A DNA stretch of 21,318 nucleotides from Oppiella nova (lineage: Eukaryota; Arthropoda; Arachnida; Sarcoptiformes; Oppiidae), in assembly GCA_905397405.1 (NCBI GenBank), contig CAJPVJ010000540.1, positions 2,152 to 23,469 on the forward strand. The letters are read 5' to 3'. Numbering within the stretch: position 1 is the stretch's first letter; every line of letters starts with the position of its first letter. The translations under genes were made by a program, and so were the position numbers. Below the pieces are notes generated by a model, which saw only the letters and a program-made list of their open reading frames with translations, was not told where the DNA came from and ran no database searches. Positions 10,141 through 19,673 of the stretch are shown here, one piece after another.

Positions 10141-12890
10141 TCCAATTATTTATATATGAAACGAATGAATATGTTTTGAAATCAAGGGTTTCGTGTGTTT
10201 TCTTATCTTTTTATTTGTTGTTTTGCTGTACTTTTCAATATAACACACAATAATTCAATTAAAACTGTTTGTGTGTTTACAATACACACAGAATAAGAAA
10301 TAAAACTCAAAACTAAATGTTATCTTATTTTTATGTTTTCTGTTTTAAAAGTGGATTTTCAATTGATTTCTATTCTCAATGATAGGGAAAACATTGCTTT
10401 AAGACTATTCATAGGCATACTGTACGGCACATGATAACAGACACTGTCATCGACACCATTCAAGTAGATCTCAATTTGTTGTCGACTTTTGTTTAAATAC
10501 AATATAATTGTCTACATTATGTATTATGCTACTTGTAATCATTTTAAAATATTTTTCATGTTTAAACTTTCTAGTATTGTATAGTTTGTGAAATCTGTAA
10601 TTAAACATAAAATACAGACTCAGATGATGTACAATGAGAGTCAATAGTCATAAATTTTCCTCAAATTTAAAATATATCTTATTTTCTATTCATCTCTATG
10701 TCTGACACAAAGTTTATATTCAAGAAAACACTTAAATTGTTAAATAATTATAAAGTTAAACAGCAATTGTGTTGCTGAATAATTGCATAAAGTCCTTAAA
10801 GTCTTGATAGTTATAGTTATTTGGACTAAAATTCATGTTAATTGATGTGAGTTTTGGTTTTGTGGTTAAACTATATCTGACACGTAATTCAGATAAAAGG
10901 CACTTATGTTTGAGTGGATTGTGTTTGACATGAATAGAGGGTCATCTCATCTACAGGTATTGAAATTGATGGTCACATATGATTGTATACCCGGGCTGTC
11001 AGTGCTCTGTCACATCTGTCATACATATTTTGACTTAGATTTTCATTAAACACGAGATGAAAAGTTCATAACATTTTTGTTGTTTTCACTAATTTTCATA
11101 ATTATGTTTAATTAAGTTTTTGGTAATTTTATGGAAAAACGGATTCAATTATCCAAAAGTGTTATTCTTTAGGATTGAAACCGAAATGAATTCGTAATTT
11201 TTCAATTGATAATTAATTTTGTTGTGATTTTAACCTGAATATTTTTTGTGCATAATGTTTTTATTTTATTTTATTTATGTAGAATTGGTTTTAAAAATTC
11301 ACGCAAAAAGTGAGAAAATGTTTAGACAATAATTTGCGTGAAAAACAGCGTAAGTTTGCGATTGAGTTGTATTAGTGTCTATGTATTGAAATGTAAAGTA
11401 TTGTATTGTTTGTGACCACTGGTTGCGGTTTTGAAACCCAAAAACAAAAATCTTTATCCGACTTATCAATGGATTATTTGTTCTCTTATTCTTCAATCAA
11501 ATACAAGTCTAAACACAATAGAGTCGGCAAAAAACGGACGGTTTTTGATTTGTATAAGAATTTTGACATTCTTTTGATTATATACTTTGTTTGACATTAA
11601 CTACATGTGAGAGAGAAAACCTCAACGGCTTTTCAAATATACACAAGTAGTTGAGCACTGGATTGAGAAATATAATAAAATCAAAAGAAAATACAAAATA
11701 GGGAACAAAATTATAGTGAAAAATACTGACAGAAAAATAGAAATAAAAACTAATACACAAAACTCATTGACTTTTTTGTTGGTTCAGTTTTACAGTAAAT
11801 AATCACAGAAATGACTATAAGTGTAGGCTTTGTATACAATTTTATTTTCCCACTTAATAGACTCGCATATTATCTCATTTGTGACAATCAAAACGACTAA
11901 TAATAATCTTAACACATGTTTGTTCTGTGAAATTAATGAAAACTATAGTATTTTGTTATATATTTATAACCGATTTTTTGAGATCGTCCTCAACATTAGC
12001 GCTAAAATCGGGTCAACCCGTCAATTGAGTGCCTCTTTTTGAATGAGTTTCTAAAACATTAAAACTTTTCTACAATTGATGTCTTAGTCTTCAAACAGTT
12101 AATTAACTTTTTCTATAAACACATCCAATAAGATGTGAACCCGATTTGGATGTGTGTCTAAAAATCGATTAACATTTGCCTCTGATTTTGAACATTAAGT
12201 TCAATATCAGTGACAACTGATTTGGTACTTATATAACGGAATTGAGTTTATTATGAAGTCAAACGAAATTAATTTCATTAAAAGTTTAATTACCCCTGAT
12301 TTTTAATGTTATATACAGTGTAATACATTTATACAGGTATATATTTAGTAAATAATAGAAGTTTATAAAACAAAACATTAAGATATTTATAATAAAAGAA
12401 TCTAATTATAAGTGAAATAATATTATAATTATAATTAATAATTGCTGGTTTGTTAGCAAATGAGCTAAATATGAAACTTAATAATTATAATGCCATACAG
12501 TAGTGTAGCATTTGTGGCAATTTTAGTTTTATTTCCCTGCTAAATATAATAAATACAATATTAAGTGTTTATTATATCTTTTTTATTTATTTTATTTTTC
12601 ATACCTTTTGTTATACAATTGTTTCATAAAGTAAATTCCTATTAAATATTTAAACCTATTATAAAATTCATTGCAAAATGAACTCATTATTATGTAAAGT
12701 GTTTATCTGAATATTTAAGTAAATTATTGAGTTATTCACTTAACTTGATGCTTAAAGTGTGTTCAGAAAATGCTAAAATGATTTCAATCTAAACAACATT
12801 TCTATTTTCAAAACTTATATCTTCTCATCGATAACCACATTATTATGATTAATACGATTCCGATAACAATAAATAAATTTCCCAAATATA

Positions 12891-12911
12891 AGTTAAGATA
12901 AGTTAAGTTAA
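12891..12911. repeat. short 5-base tandem repeat
   Basis: Four successive units read AGTTA, AGATA, AGTTA, AGTTA and run into AGGG. It is far too short for telomeric or satellite DNA and is probably a minor slippage product. Confidence 0.5.
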
Positions 12912-13613
12912 GGGCAAATAAGGCTTAAACTATGGGCACAAAAATATACAATTTCCTCATTCCTTATGATTTTGTGAATCAAAACATAAATAAAAACATG
13001 GTTTAGAAAATGAATATTAATCGCACCTATGTTGTATGGCAATCCTTAAAGTTATTTATTATTAGTTTCGGTTAAAAATAAAATCAATGTTAAGATAATA
13101 ATATATAATAATTGTCTGTTAATTGACAGTCAATTGAATGCATGATATGTTATGTGTTTGCAAAATGAGCTGACATTCAAAATCGATTGTCAATCAAACT
13201 TTTAAGGTCTAGAAAAACTGTTTCCCAAAAATTTGATTAAACCATTAATTTTGAAATGAAAACACAAATTGATTGGTTATCTATAAATCGGATCAAATAT
13301 AACGCGTTTTAAACACCCATTAAAGGCACAGGGAGTTAATCCCTATGCGAGACAATAAGAAAAACAAAATTCCGTAACATTTTTGTTGTGTATATTATAT
13401 TATTTTTTTGTGGAAATAAATTATTTGCAAAAATAGAGTTAACTGATTGTGTTTCCTATGATTCGCCGGCGCTTTGTATCAATAGTTTTAAATCAAATGA
13501 TAACAAGTGTTAGACATAATCCTATTGTTCGGTAGGTCTCAGCCCTTACATACAAAAGACAATTATTTATGTTATTGGGTTAACAATTGCTTCACTCGTA
13601 TTCATAACAATAT

Positions 13614-13766
13614 ATGACATTAGATAACAGCGGGACTACACTCTGGGAAGGACTGCCCAAAGAATATAATAAACGCTTTCACAGTGTATTTTCACTAAAT
13701 ATAAAATACTATCGAAAATGTTGTTTAGTTTCTCACCCAAAAGGATGCCTCAAAAGTTTTAGATGA
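13614..13766 (+). other. GC-raised 50-codon open frame, unrecognised
   Basis: An ATG at 13614 opens a frame of 50 codons ending at TGA 13764-13766. Its first third (about 13620-13675) is locally richer in G and C than the surroundings and encodes TTLWEGLPKEYNKRF. I recognise no family, signal peptide or membrane helix. The composition fades to A/T-rich background in the second half. It may be a small peptide gene, a decayed exon, a noncoding regulatory element or chance. Confidence 0.12.
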
Positions 13767-14579
13767 GATATTAGATTTACAAAACGGGTTAATCGAAAAA
13801 TATTTTGCCATAAAAATGCCAAAACATAAATAAAAGTAATAAATAAGAATTTGATTAATTTGTGAAACTATTAATTAAACTTTTTTTTCTCTTTAAACTA
13901 TATTCCGATTCAAAGCCTAATAAATATCTTTATTAATAGACTGATAAGAAAATAAACAAAATTCAACTCAATTATTACCTATAAATATAATATTCATTCG
14001 ACCAAAACATTAATGAAAATATTTGTGTTAAAAATATAATTGTGGGATTTGTTTGCCTTTGAAAAATATGAACAATCATTTAAATCACACAATACTTTCA
14101 GCCCATAAAATGGGTGGTATTTTGCTAACGGAATATATATTACAAATTGAATTTAAAGGCAATAAAATATTTTACGAAATTCTTTTGAATAAATGATAAA
14201 ATAGTTTTTTTTAATTCTTACTATTATTTAAACAGACAGTAAGTGTAAGAAAAATATAATTATAATTCTAGCCCTGACTTAAATTGAATTTAACTAGTAA
14301 TTTAAATAATTTGGTGGCCATTGGCGTACAGTGTATTCACCAGCTTTGTGAAAAATCTAAATCATAAGTAAAATGTCATTAAATTTTTAATTAGATTCTC
14401 AGCTGTTTTTTATTTAAATGAGTGAAATGATAAATTAGTTTTAATTTTTATTATTTTTGCTAATTTTCACTCTTTATTTGAGTATTTTTCTGGAAAACGT
14501 GTTTTGCGTTTGTTTTTGTATTCATTTTATTATTTTATTTTAAACAAAATTACTTTTTTAAACATAGAATTTAAACTAA

Positions 14580-14582
<3 letters not shown>

Positions 14583-14611
<29 letters not shown>
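14583..14611. repeat. (CT)14 microsatellite
   Basis: Fourteen uninterrupted CT units are followed by one extra C. Read on the other strand this is a GA repeat, the kind of sequence bound by GAGA-type factors in insects. It lies about 780 bp upstream of the SUGCT start codon, in the intergenic region shared by two divergently transcribed genes. Confidence 0.95.
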
Positions 14612-14751
14612 GACGCTATTGTTTAAATAGTGACTCAAAATATTTAGCGTAAATTATTTTTTACTTTTTACTTTCATTTGTCCTAAAAATCAAATGTATA
14701 TTCTGTTTTTATAAAAAAAAGTATTTATAAAATATAATTTATTATATTTAA

Positions 14752-14878
14752 TCGGATTTTTTATAAATGGTTTTTTCGGTTAAAATTTTTAATCACTATT
14801 ATATAAAATAATTATTAATTTCTAATATTTATTCCCTTAACTATCATGTAATCAAATCTATGCTATTAATTGTATGTA
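14752..14878 (+). repeat. inverted repeat, left copy (127 nt)
   Basis: This 127 nt A/T-rich segment, beginning TCGGATTTTTTATAAATGG and ending TTGTATGTA, is the reverse complement of 21194-21318. By hand alignment the two copies differ only by two one-base length changes in homopolymer runs (six versus five T, and four versus three A) and have no substitution. It encodes nothing and has no visible terminal repeat or target-site duplication. The copies flank the SUGCT gene. Confidence 0.95.
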
Positions 14879-15040
14879 ACGAATATCCTTTAATAAAAAT
14901 ATTAATAAATTCAATATAACTTATTATATTATATAACATCACAAACGCGGAAAGTATTGGGAATTACTTGCAGTTTATGTGAAGGATTTCTGTCAAAGAC
15001 AGATGTCATCTAAAAAATTATTGCCTCCAAAAGATTGTAA

Positions 15041-15047
15041 CCAATGG
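15041..15047 (+). promoter_or_regulatory. candidate CCAAT box upstream of SUGCT
   Basis: CCAATGG sits at the centre of the odd palindrome AACCAATGGTT, about 320 nt upstream of the SUGCT start codon. It lies about 245 nt upstream of the TATA-box candidate, further than usual for a CCAAT box, so the role is uncertain. Confidence 0.2.
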
Positions 15048-15288
15048 TTGTCATAAATTAAGATAAAAAAGTTGGTACATCTCATCACACCGGCACCCAT
15101 TGAACGATAACTCCATGCTATTGAATAAACGCGTCCATTCATGGCTTACATAAAAACATTTTGATTATATTTTTAAATGTCAAACACGAATCAAACACTG
15201 TTTGTGTTTAATCGTGATTAGTTTATTTTTTATAAACTTATTTACATAAAAGTACACTAATTATAACTACTGTATTCTAATCAATCAA

Positions 15289-15297
15289 TATAAAAGG
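15289..15297 (+). promoter_or_regulatory. candidate TATA box for SUGCT
   Basis: TATAAAAGG is a near-ideal TATA box 65-73 nt upstream of the start codon at 15362. It would put the transcription start near 15320 and give a short leader of about 40 nt. A weaker TATAAA lies at 15231-15236. The matching TATAAAAG upstream of the divergent LHFPL-type gene suggests both may use TATA promoters, but A/T-rich DNA makes such words common. Confidence 0.4.
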
Positions 15298-15361
15298 AAT
15301 TTTAAATAATAATTTTCATTTAAAATTTTTAATTTAATGTTATAATTGTGACCAAAACAAT

Positions 15362-15610
15362 ATGTTTAGTTCGCATACATTGATCAGATGCCTGTCCACT
15401 CAGGCTTGTGGTGCCCTATCGGGTATCAGAGTGCTTGACCTGACCCGGATACTGGCCGGACCTTTCTGTACCCAACTATTGGGCGATTTGGGGGCTGAGG
15501 TCATCAAAATCGAGAGGCCGGGCACTGGCGACGACACGAGGGCGTGGGGCCCACCCTTTGTGGGGCCCGAGATGTCCGCGTATTTCGTTTCCACAAACCG
15601 TAATAAAAAG
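15362..15610 (+). CDS. SUGCT: SUGCT coding exon 1
   Basis: This exon encodes residues 1-83: the short presequence and the N-terminal CoA-binding part up to NRNKK. Family similarity stops at AAG 15608-15610, where the next bases are GCATTA. No GT lies between the end of NRNKK and the in-frame TGA at 15638-15640. The only nearby GT, at 15600-15601, would leave a phase that no usable acceptor matches. The exon end is therefore placed at 15610 with a GC donor at 15611-15612. Confidence 0.88.
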
Positions 15611-17139
15611 GCATTAAATTATAATTTGCTTATCCATTGAAATTAGTTTTAAAATTATTATAATTAAGTTTTGGGAAACAGTTTTTCAGACATAGAAAGT
15701 GAGATTACTTTCCGCTTCGCGTAATGAGAAATCAAATCTGTTTTATTTTCATATTTCGCTAAATTATGGGTTTTATTCATTTATATTTTCAAATATATTA
15801 TTATTATAGATATTACTGAACATAATATTTAACTTTTTTACCATCAAAAGTGTCTCATAAAAAGCATAACGTTTTAATCTAGAGATTGCGTTGGAAATGA
15901 ATTGTGTGAACGAAAGGCAATATTAAAATCATATTAATTTGAGAATTAAATTATTGGTTAAGGAATGCCATTATCTATTGAAATGGAAATCTTTTTTTCA
16001 TCATTTCGTACACAACTTATCAGAAAAAACTGAGAACTAGTTTACACTTAATCTAAATATTGTTCACAAAATTCATTATTATTTTGCTCTAAAAATTTTT
16101 TTACCCAAAAAAATCTCTTTTATAGAGCGTTGCCATCGATTTGAAGAAACCTAAGGGCAGAGAGCTATTGCTAGAGTTGGCCCAGAAATGTGATATATTT
16201 GTCGAGAATTATATCCCTGGTAAACTTAAAGAACTGGGTGTTGACTATGACAGTGTCAAACAAATAAACCCCAAAATCATATACGCCTCCATCACTGGGT
16301 TTGGGTCCAGTGGTCCGTACGCTAAGAGGGCTGGCATTGACTTTATTGCCAATTCAATCGGTGGTTTGCTTTCCATCACCGGTCCAGAGGATGGCGAGCC
16401 CTGTAGACCAGGTGTTGCCATCACTGACCTCACAACAGCCCTCTATACCAAAGGTGCCATTTTGTCGGCGCTTTTCTATCGGGAAAGATATGGAAAGGGA
16501 TGCAAAATAGATACCAACCTGTTGTCGAGTCAGGTCAGTGTCTTAACTACCGTCGCCTCAAATTATCTAAACTGCGGCCTCAAAGCCAAACGCCGGGGCA
16601 CTGCCCACGAGAGTATAGTTCCCTATCAGGGGTTTAAGTGCAAGGACTCAAAGTACGTGACCGTCGGTGCCATAAATGAGCCGACGTTTAAAAAACTTTG
16701 TCAATTGATTGGTCTAACGGATGCGCCAAATGACCCCAGATTTGTGACAAATGCTAAACGAGTGGAGAATCGGGAGGAACTCATCCAAATCATTGGCGAC
16801 AAAATCCAAACCCAAACCCTTTCCCATTGGCTTAAAGTGTTTGAAAATTGTGGCTTTTCTTACGGACCTATCAATGATATCGACGATGTCTTTGCCGACC
16901 AACAGGTCATACATAATAACTGTGTGATTGAGTTGGAGGGACACAATGGCCTTAAAATGAAGACATTGGGACATGCGGTCAGTTATGACAACGAATGCCA
17001 TGATATGCTGACCACTGAGTTCACAGCCCCTCCACTCTTGGGAGAACATACCCGACAAGTACTGCAATCGGTCCTCAATTATGAAGATTCAAAAATACAG
17101 AACTTTGTCGACCAAAAAGTTATTCAATGTTTAAAATAA
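15362..17139 (+). CDS. SUGCT: succinyl-CoA:glutarate CoA-transferase, mitochondrial (2 exons)
   Basis: Exons 15362-15610 and 16126-17139 encode 420 residues, close to human SUGCT (about 440). The enzyme is a family III (CaiB/BaiF) CoA-transferase. It moves CoA from succinyl-CoA to glutarate, making glutaryl-CoA in the lysine and tryptophan breakdown pathway of mitochondria; its loss in people causes glutaric aciduria type 3. Visible signatures are [10 protein letters not shown] (26-35), [15 protein letters not shown] (40-54), [11 protein letters not shown] (56-66), VENYIPGKL (109-117), GFGSSGPY (141-148), RPGVAITDL (177-185), the [10 protein letters not shown] segment with probable catalytic Asp212, [11 protein letters not shown] (241-251), YGPIN (329-333) and PPLLGEHT (385-392). 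Residues 1-20 (one Arg, no acidic residue, Ser/Thr-rich) suit a mitochondrial presequence. An in-frame TAA at 15335-15337 with no ATG between supports the start. The GDDTR-WGPPF and NRNKK blocks favour SUGCT over AMACR-type relatives. Confidence 0.94.
15611..16125 (+). other. SUGCT intron, apparently GC-AG type (515 nt)
   Basis: The donor reads AAAAAG|GCATTA and the acceptor CTCTTTTATAG|AGC, with a T/C-rich stretch before the AG. The intron is in phase 0, between Lys83 and Ser84. It is AT-rich and contains in-frame stops. Joining at these points gives NRNKK followed by [11 protein letters not shown], which matches the NRNKK-SIAVN-IKDPKG order of the human protein without gap or insertion. Confidence 0.75.
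16126..17139 (+). CDS. SUGCT: SUGCT coding exon 2 (catalytic and C-terminal part)
   Basis: This single exon of 1014 nt encodes residues 84-420 and the TAA stop at 17137-17139. It starts at AGC after the acceptor AG at 16124-16125; an in-frame TAG at 16123-16125 shows that the coding sequence cannot extend further left. The exon carries the probable catalytic Asp212 and all family motifs after NRNKK, without frameshift or internal stop. In vertebrates this part is split over many exons, so the gene here is intron-poor. Confidence 0.95.
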   Translation, partial: SVAIDLKKPKGRELLLELAQKCDIFVENYIPGKLKELGVDYDSVKQINPKIIYASITGFGSSGPYAKRAGIDFIANSIGGLLSITGPEDGEPCRPGVAITDLTTALYTKGAILSALFYRERYGKGCKIDTNLLSSQVSVLTTVASNYLNCGLKAKRRGTAHESIVPYQGFKCKDSKYVTVGAINEPTFKKLCQLIGLTDAPNDPRFVTNAKRVENREELIQIIGDKIQTQTLSHWLKVFENCGFSYGPINDIDDVFADQQVIHNNCVIELEGHNGLKMKTLGHAVSYDNECHDMLTTEFTAPPLLGEHTRQVLQSVLNYEDSKIQNFVDQKVIQCLK

Positions 17140-17291
17140 ACTAAAAACTCGTTTCTTTTATTTAAATTTAATGCCAAACTTTTAAATACAAAATACTACT
17201 TCAATTGAAAAGAGATTTTGAATGTTTTCAAAATAAACTTGTTATCAATGAAATCAGTTTTATATAATTGTTATCATTATATAGGAATAAA
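17135..17291 (+). terminator. candidate poly(A) signals for SUGCT
   Basis: AATAAA occurs at 17135-17140 (overlapping the stop codon), 17232-17237 and 17286-17291. The second, about 95 nt after the stop, has the most usual spacing for a short 3' UTR. No transcript evidence can be read from the sequence, so the choice between them is open. Confidence 0.4.
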
Positions 17292-19132
17292 ATTATAATA
17301 ATATAATCATTTAGTTTTTCTAAAACTGTTTTCTTTCAAAGAATAGGAATTTTGTGCTAAAAAAGTGTTGCTTTCATTGAGTTTGAGATATAAGGTTATG
17401 ATTTTCCCTCAAAATACAACCAATAGTTTATTATTAGTTATGTATTTTTGGTATTACAATAGTCGTCAACATTTTGATTGCTATAATTTGTTCACATTAT
17501 TTGTACTGTAGTACCCTTAACGAGCAATGTAAAACTGAAATTATAACAAAATGTAAGTCAAGTATTTCACAACAAAAGGTTATTAATATTCAAGATTATA
17601 GTACTTTTTCATACTCACGAAAACTCTCATAACATATATTCCATAAGAATCTCATATTATTTTTAAAAATTGTATTTAAAAGACAGTTCTGTCAGAAAAA
17701 TCTCAACTTTTTCTGAACAGAAGTCAAAGACTAGTCAACTATTTTTTCACATGTTTTCTCGTGAGACTACACTTGGATTTGATGGCTAACATTGAATTAC
17801 GAAAAAATGAATATTTTGCAAAAAGTTTACACCCATTTGATAGACTCGATGTAATACGGAAGCGATTATTGAAAAATTCGCAACACATTCACAAATACCT
17901 TAATTTGCAAAAACTATTTTCATTTAAATATTCTTGAAGCTTGCGTTTTATGAATATTTACGTGATTTTTTACTTTTTTTGTTAGCAAACGTTTTAATTA
18001 ATGTTTTCATTAAATACACATTTTATTTATTTACTCCATTCAAAAGCAAACATTAACTTAAAAAAGAGATTTAATGGTTGGAGCGGTCGAAGTGGTCGCA
18101 TACCTAATACTATATGCAAATACCGGCGCTTTGTGTAAGGATTATGTAAATAAAGATTAAAATAATAAAAATTAATTAACTCATGAAATCTATAAATACA
18201 GGAAAAGTACTGTTGAAATGTATTATATTTTTAGTACTGTATAATCATTTATCATAACAATTATCAGACAAATGTTTCCCAATATTAGCCAAAAGGGTTG
18301 GTATTAAAAAAGTAACTCAAAAAAATCCTTGGATTAAATGGATTTTTAGTTTTTAAATAGAGTTATCAATGCTTTTAATCATCCAATAATAATATCTACA
18401 ATGAAATATATGTAAGATATTTTAAACACGTTAATTGCTATCATTTAATGTCAATAAATATTACTTAAAAGTTAAATATAACATTATCTTACGGCACTTT
18501 CCATCTAATGTAAGCCCACATCCCTTTTCCAGACTTGACTTCAATACACAAAAAGCCTTATTTAATAAAAAGGAGTGTATTTTAAAAATGAAAAACACAG
18601 AAATCAATGCCATATTAGTCTTATAAATCATAATATCATAACAAATGTATAACAAAAACAAAGAATAGTGAGAATTAATGAATGCCTTACATTCTGGACA
18701 TTTATGTGATTATATAATTTCAGTTAAATATATGGTCTCAAAAACATAGGGCACAAGGATTTTTTCGGGTGACAAATGCATTATTGATTACACATAAGGA
18801 TTTCCATTTAATGTAAAAAAGACAATATATTTATTACACTCGTATCGCATGAATCAGATCTTAATTAAAGAGTTTTGGCTATTCGTAGGCATCAAACGAG
18901 TGGGTCTTCTCTCGGGTAAACACTTTCGTAACTGTAATCCCACTCTAAGACAATGGATATAAAGATCTCTTATTTGTAAATCAAATAAACTCATACCGTA
19001 TTGAACTCACTGTATATGATAGCCATATCTCAGAGGCAATGATTGATTGCATAAGTAATTTGTCTTAAAATACAAGCATTATTAGCTATAAGTGCTTTTA
19101 CATCAGCTTATCTGTAATTATATGCGTGGAAT
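17292..19132. other. AT-rich stretch downstream of SUGCT, no gene recognised
   Basis: No coding-like frame is visible. The overlapping open frames at 18435-18661 on both strands have A/T-driven residue content and no family resemblance. A POU-type octamer ATGCAAAT at 18114-18121 abuts the GC-rich word CCGGCGCTTTGT (18123-18134), which also occurs at 13466-13477. Confidence 0.45.
18114..18134 (+). promoter_or_regulatory. octamer motif next to a GC-rich word repeated upstream
   Basis: ATGCAAAT, the classical POU-factor octamer, is followed after one base by CCGGCGCTTTGT. The identical 12-mer occurs at 13466-13477. GC-rich 12-mers are rarely shared by chance in DNA of this composition, so a regulatory element is possible, but nothing ties it to either gene. 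Confidence 0.2.
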
Positions 19133-19160
19133 GGGACAGTGGAAAGGGAGGGAAGGGTGG
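19133..19160 (+). other. G-rich tract, possible G-quadruplex
   Basis: Four GGG runs, at 19133-19135, 19146-19148, 19150-19152 and 19155-19157, are separated by 10, 1 and 2 bases, with a further GG at 19159-19160. The long first loop would weaken a three-layer quadruplex. The tract is a clear departure from the A/T-rich flanks. Confidence 0.4.
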
Positions 19161-19508
19161 CTAAAAACAAATAAACGCATATTAGATTACATTTTCATGT
19201 TTTTGTTTTACATAATTTGCAATCAAATTAGAGAAATGGCATAAAATTTATTCATTTTATATATCAAAAGAACAATCAGAATAAAGGTTAAGAATTTCAT
19301 TTGTGATTAATATTTCATTTCTAATAAATCTCAACACTTTTACTCGCAAAGCCTCAAACCTCTCTCACTTTTACTGATAAGAAATGTGCAGATAATATAT
19401 ATTGTGTTAAGATTTTAAACAATAAACAATTGAGTGAAACATTTATTTATTGAATTTTTATAGATATAAATCGGCAACACAAATTTTCGCCAAAAAAATA
19501 CACTTTAT

Positions 19509-19673
19509 ATGCCTCCTATGTATCGACTCTTAAGCGTCTCATATCTGGGTTATGACCCCAAAGAAGTGGCTTTTATTTTAGGAAAAACTCGTCGTCTCCG
19601 CCGATACACACAAAATGGAAATTCAGATTTCATTTCAAACATATTTTCTATATATTTATTACTATTATTATAA
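19509..19673 (+). other. 54-codon open frame in a GC-raised patch, unrecognised
   Basis: An ATG at 19509 opens a frame to TAA 19671-19673. The first two thirds (about 19509-19618) are locally richer in G and C than anything nearby outside the known exons and encode LGYDPKEVAFILGKTRRLRR, a stretch with ordinary protein-like residue variety. After about 19620 the frame runs into A/T-rich, Leu/Ile-rich noise. I recognise no family. It may be a small gene, a relic exon, a noncoding conserved element or chance. Confidence 0.15.

Larger units (their letters stand above)
9460..14582. other. divergent intergenic region, no gene recognised
   Basis: This is the left and middle part of the 6.3 kb between the two head-to-head start codons. 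It is AT-rich. Open frames near 9641-9859, 11299-11760 and 11830-12042 lack coding composition or any family resemblance. Visible items are two dyad-symmetric elements (9672-9718 and 10102-10140), a short AGTTA-type tandem at 12891-12911, and a locally GC-raised 50-codon frame at 13614-13766. A CCATTGG motif at about 14316 could be an inverted CCAAT box but lies 1 kb from the nearest start codon. Confidence 0.5.

Noticed and set aside
9641-12042. Several 60-72-codon frames in the divergent intergenic region
   Set aside because: Residue use is that of A/T-rich noise. There is no GC rise, and frames on both strands overlap each other.
12891-12911. Possible telomere-like repeat (AGTTA units running into AGGG)
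   Set aside because: Only four imperfect 5-base units, internal to the window, and not the arthropod TTAGG repeat.
16714-17067. 117-codon minus-strand frame inside SUGCT exon 2
   Set aside because: It is antisense to conserved CoA-transferase codons and has no independent promoter, start context or family resemblance. The smaller frames 15400-15594 minus, 16245-16433 minus and 16301-16510 plus are rejected for the same reason.
18435-18661. Overlapping 63- and 66-codon frames on opposite strands
   Set aside because: Low-complexity residue content, mutually overlapping, and not recognised.
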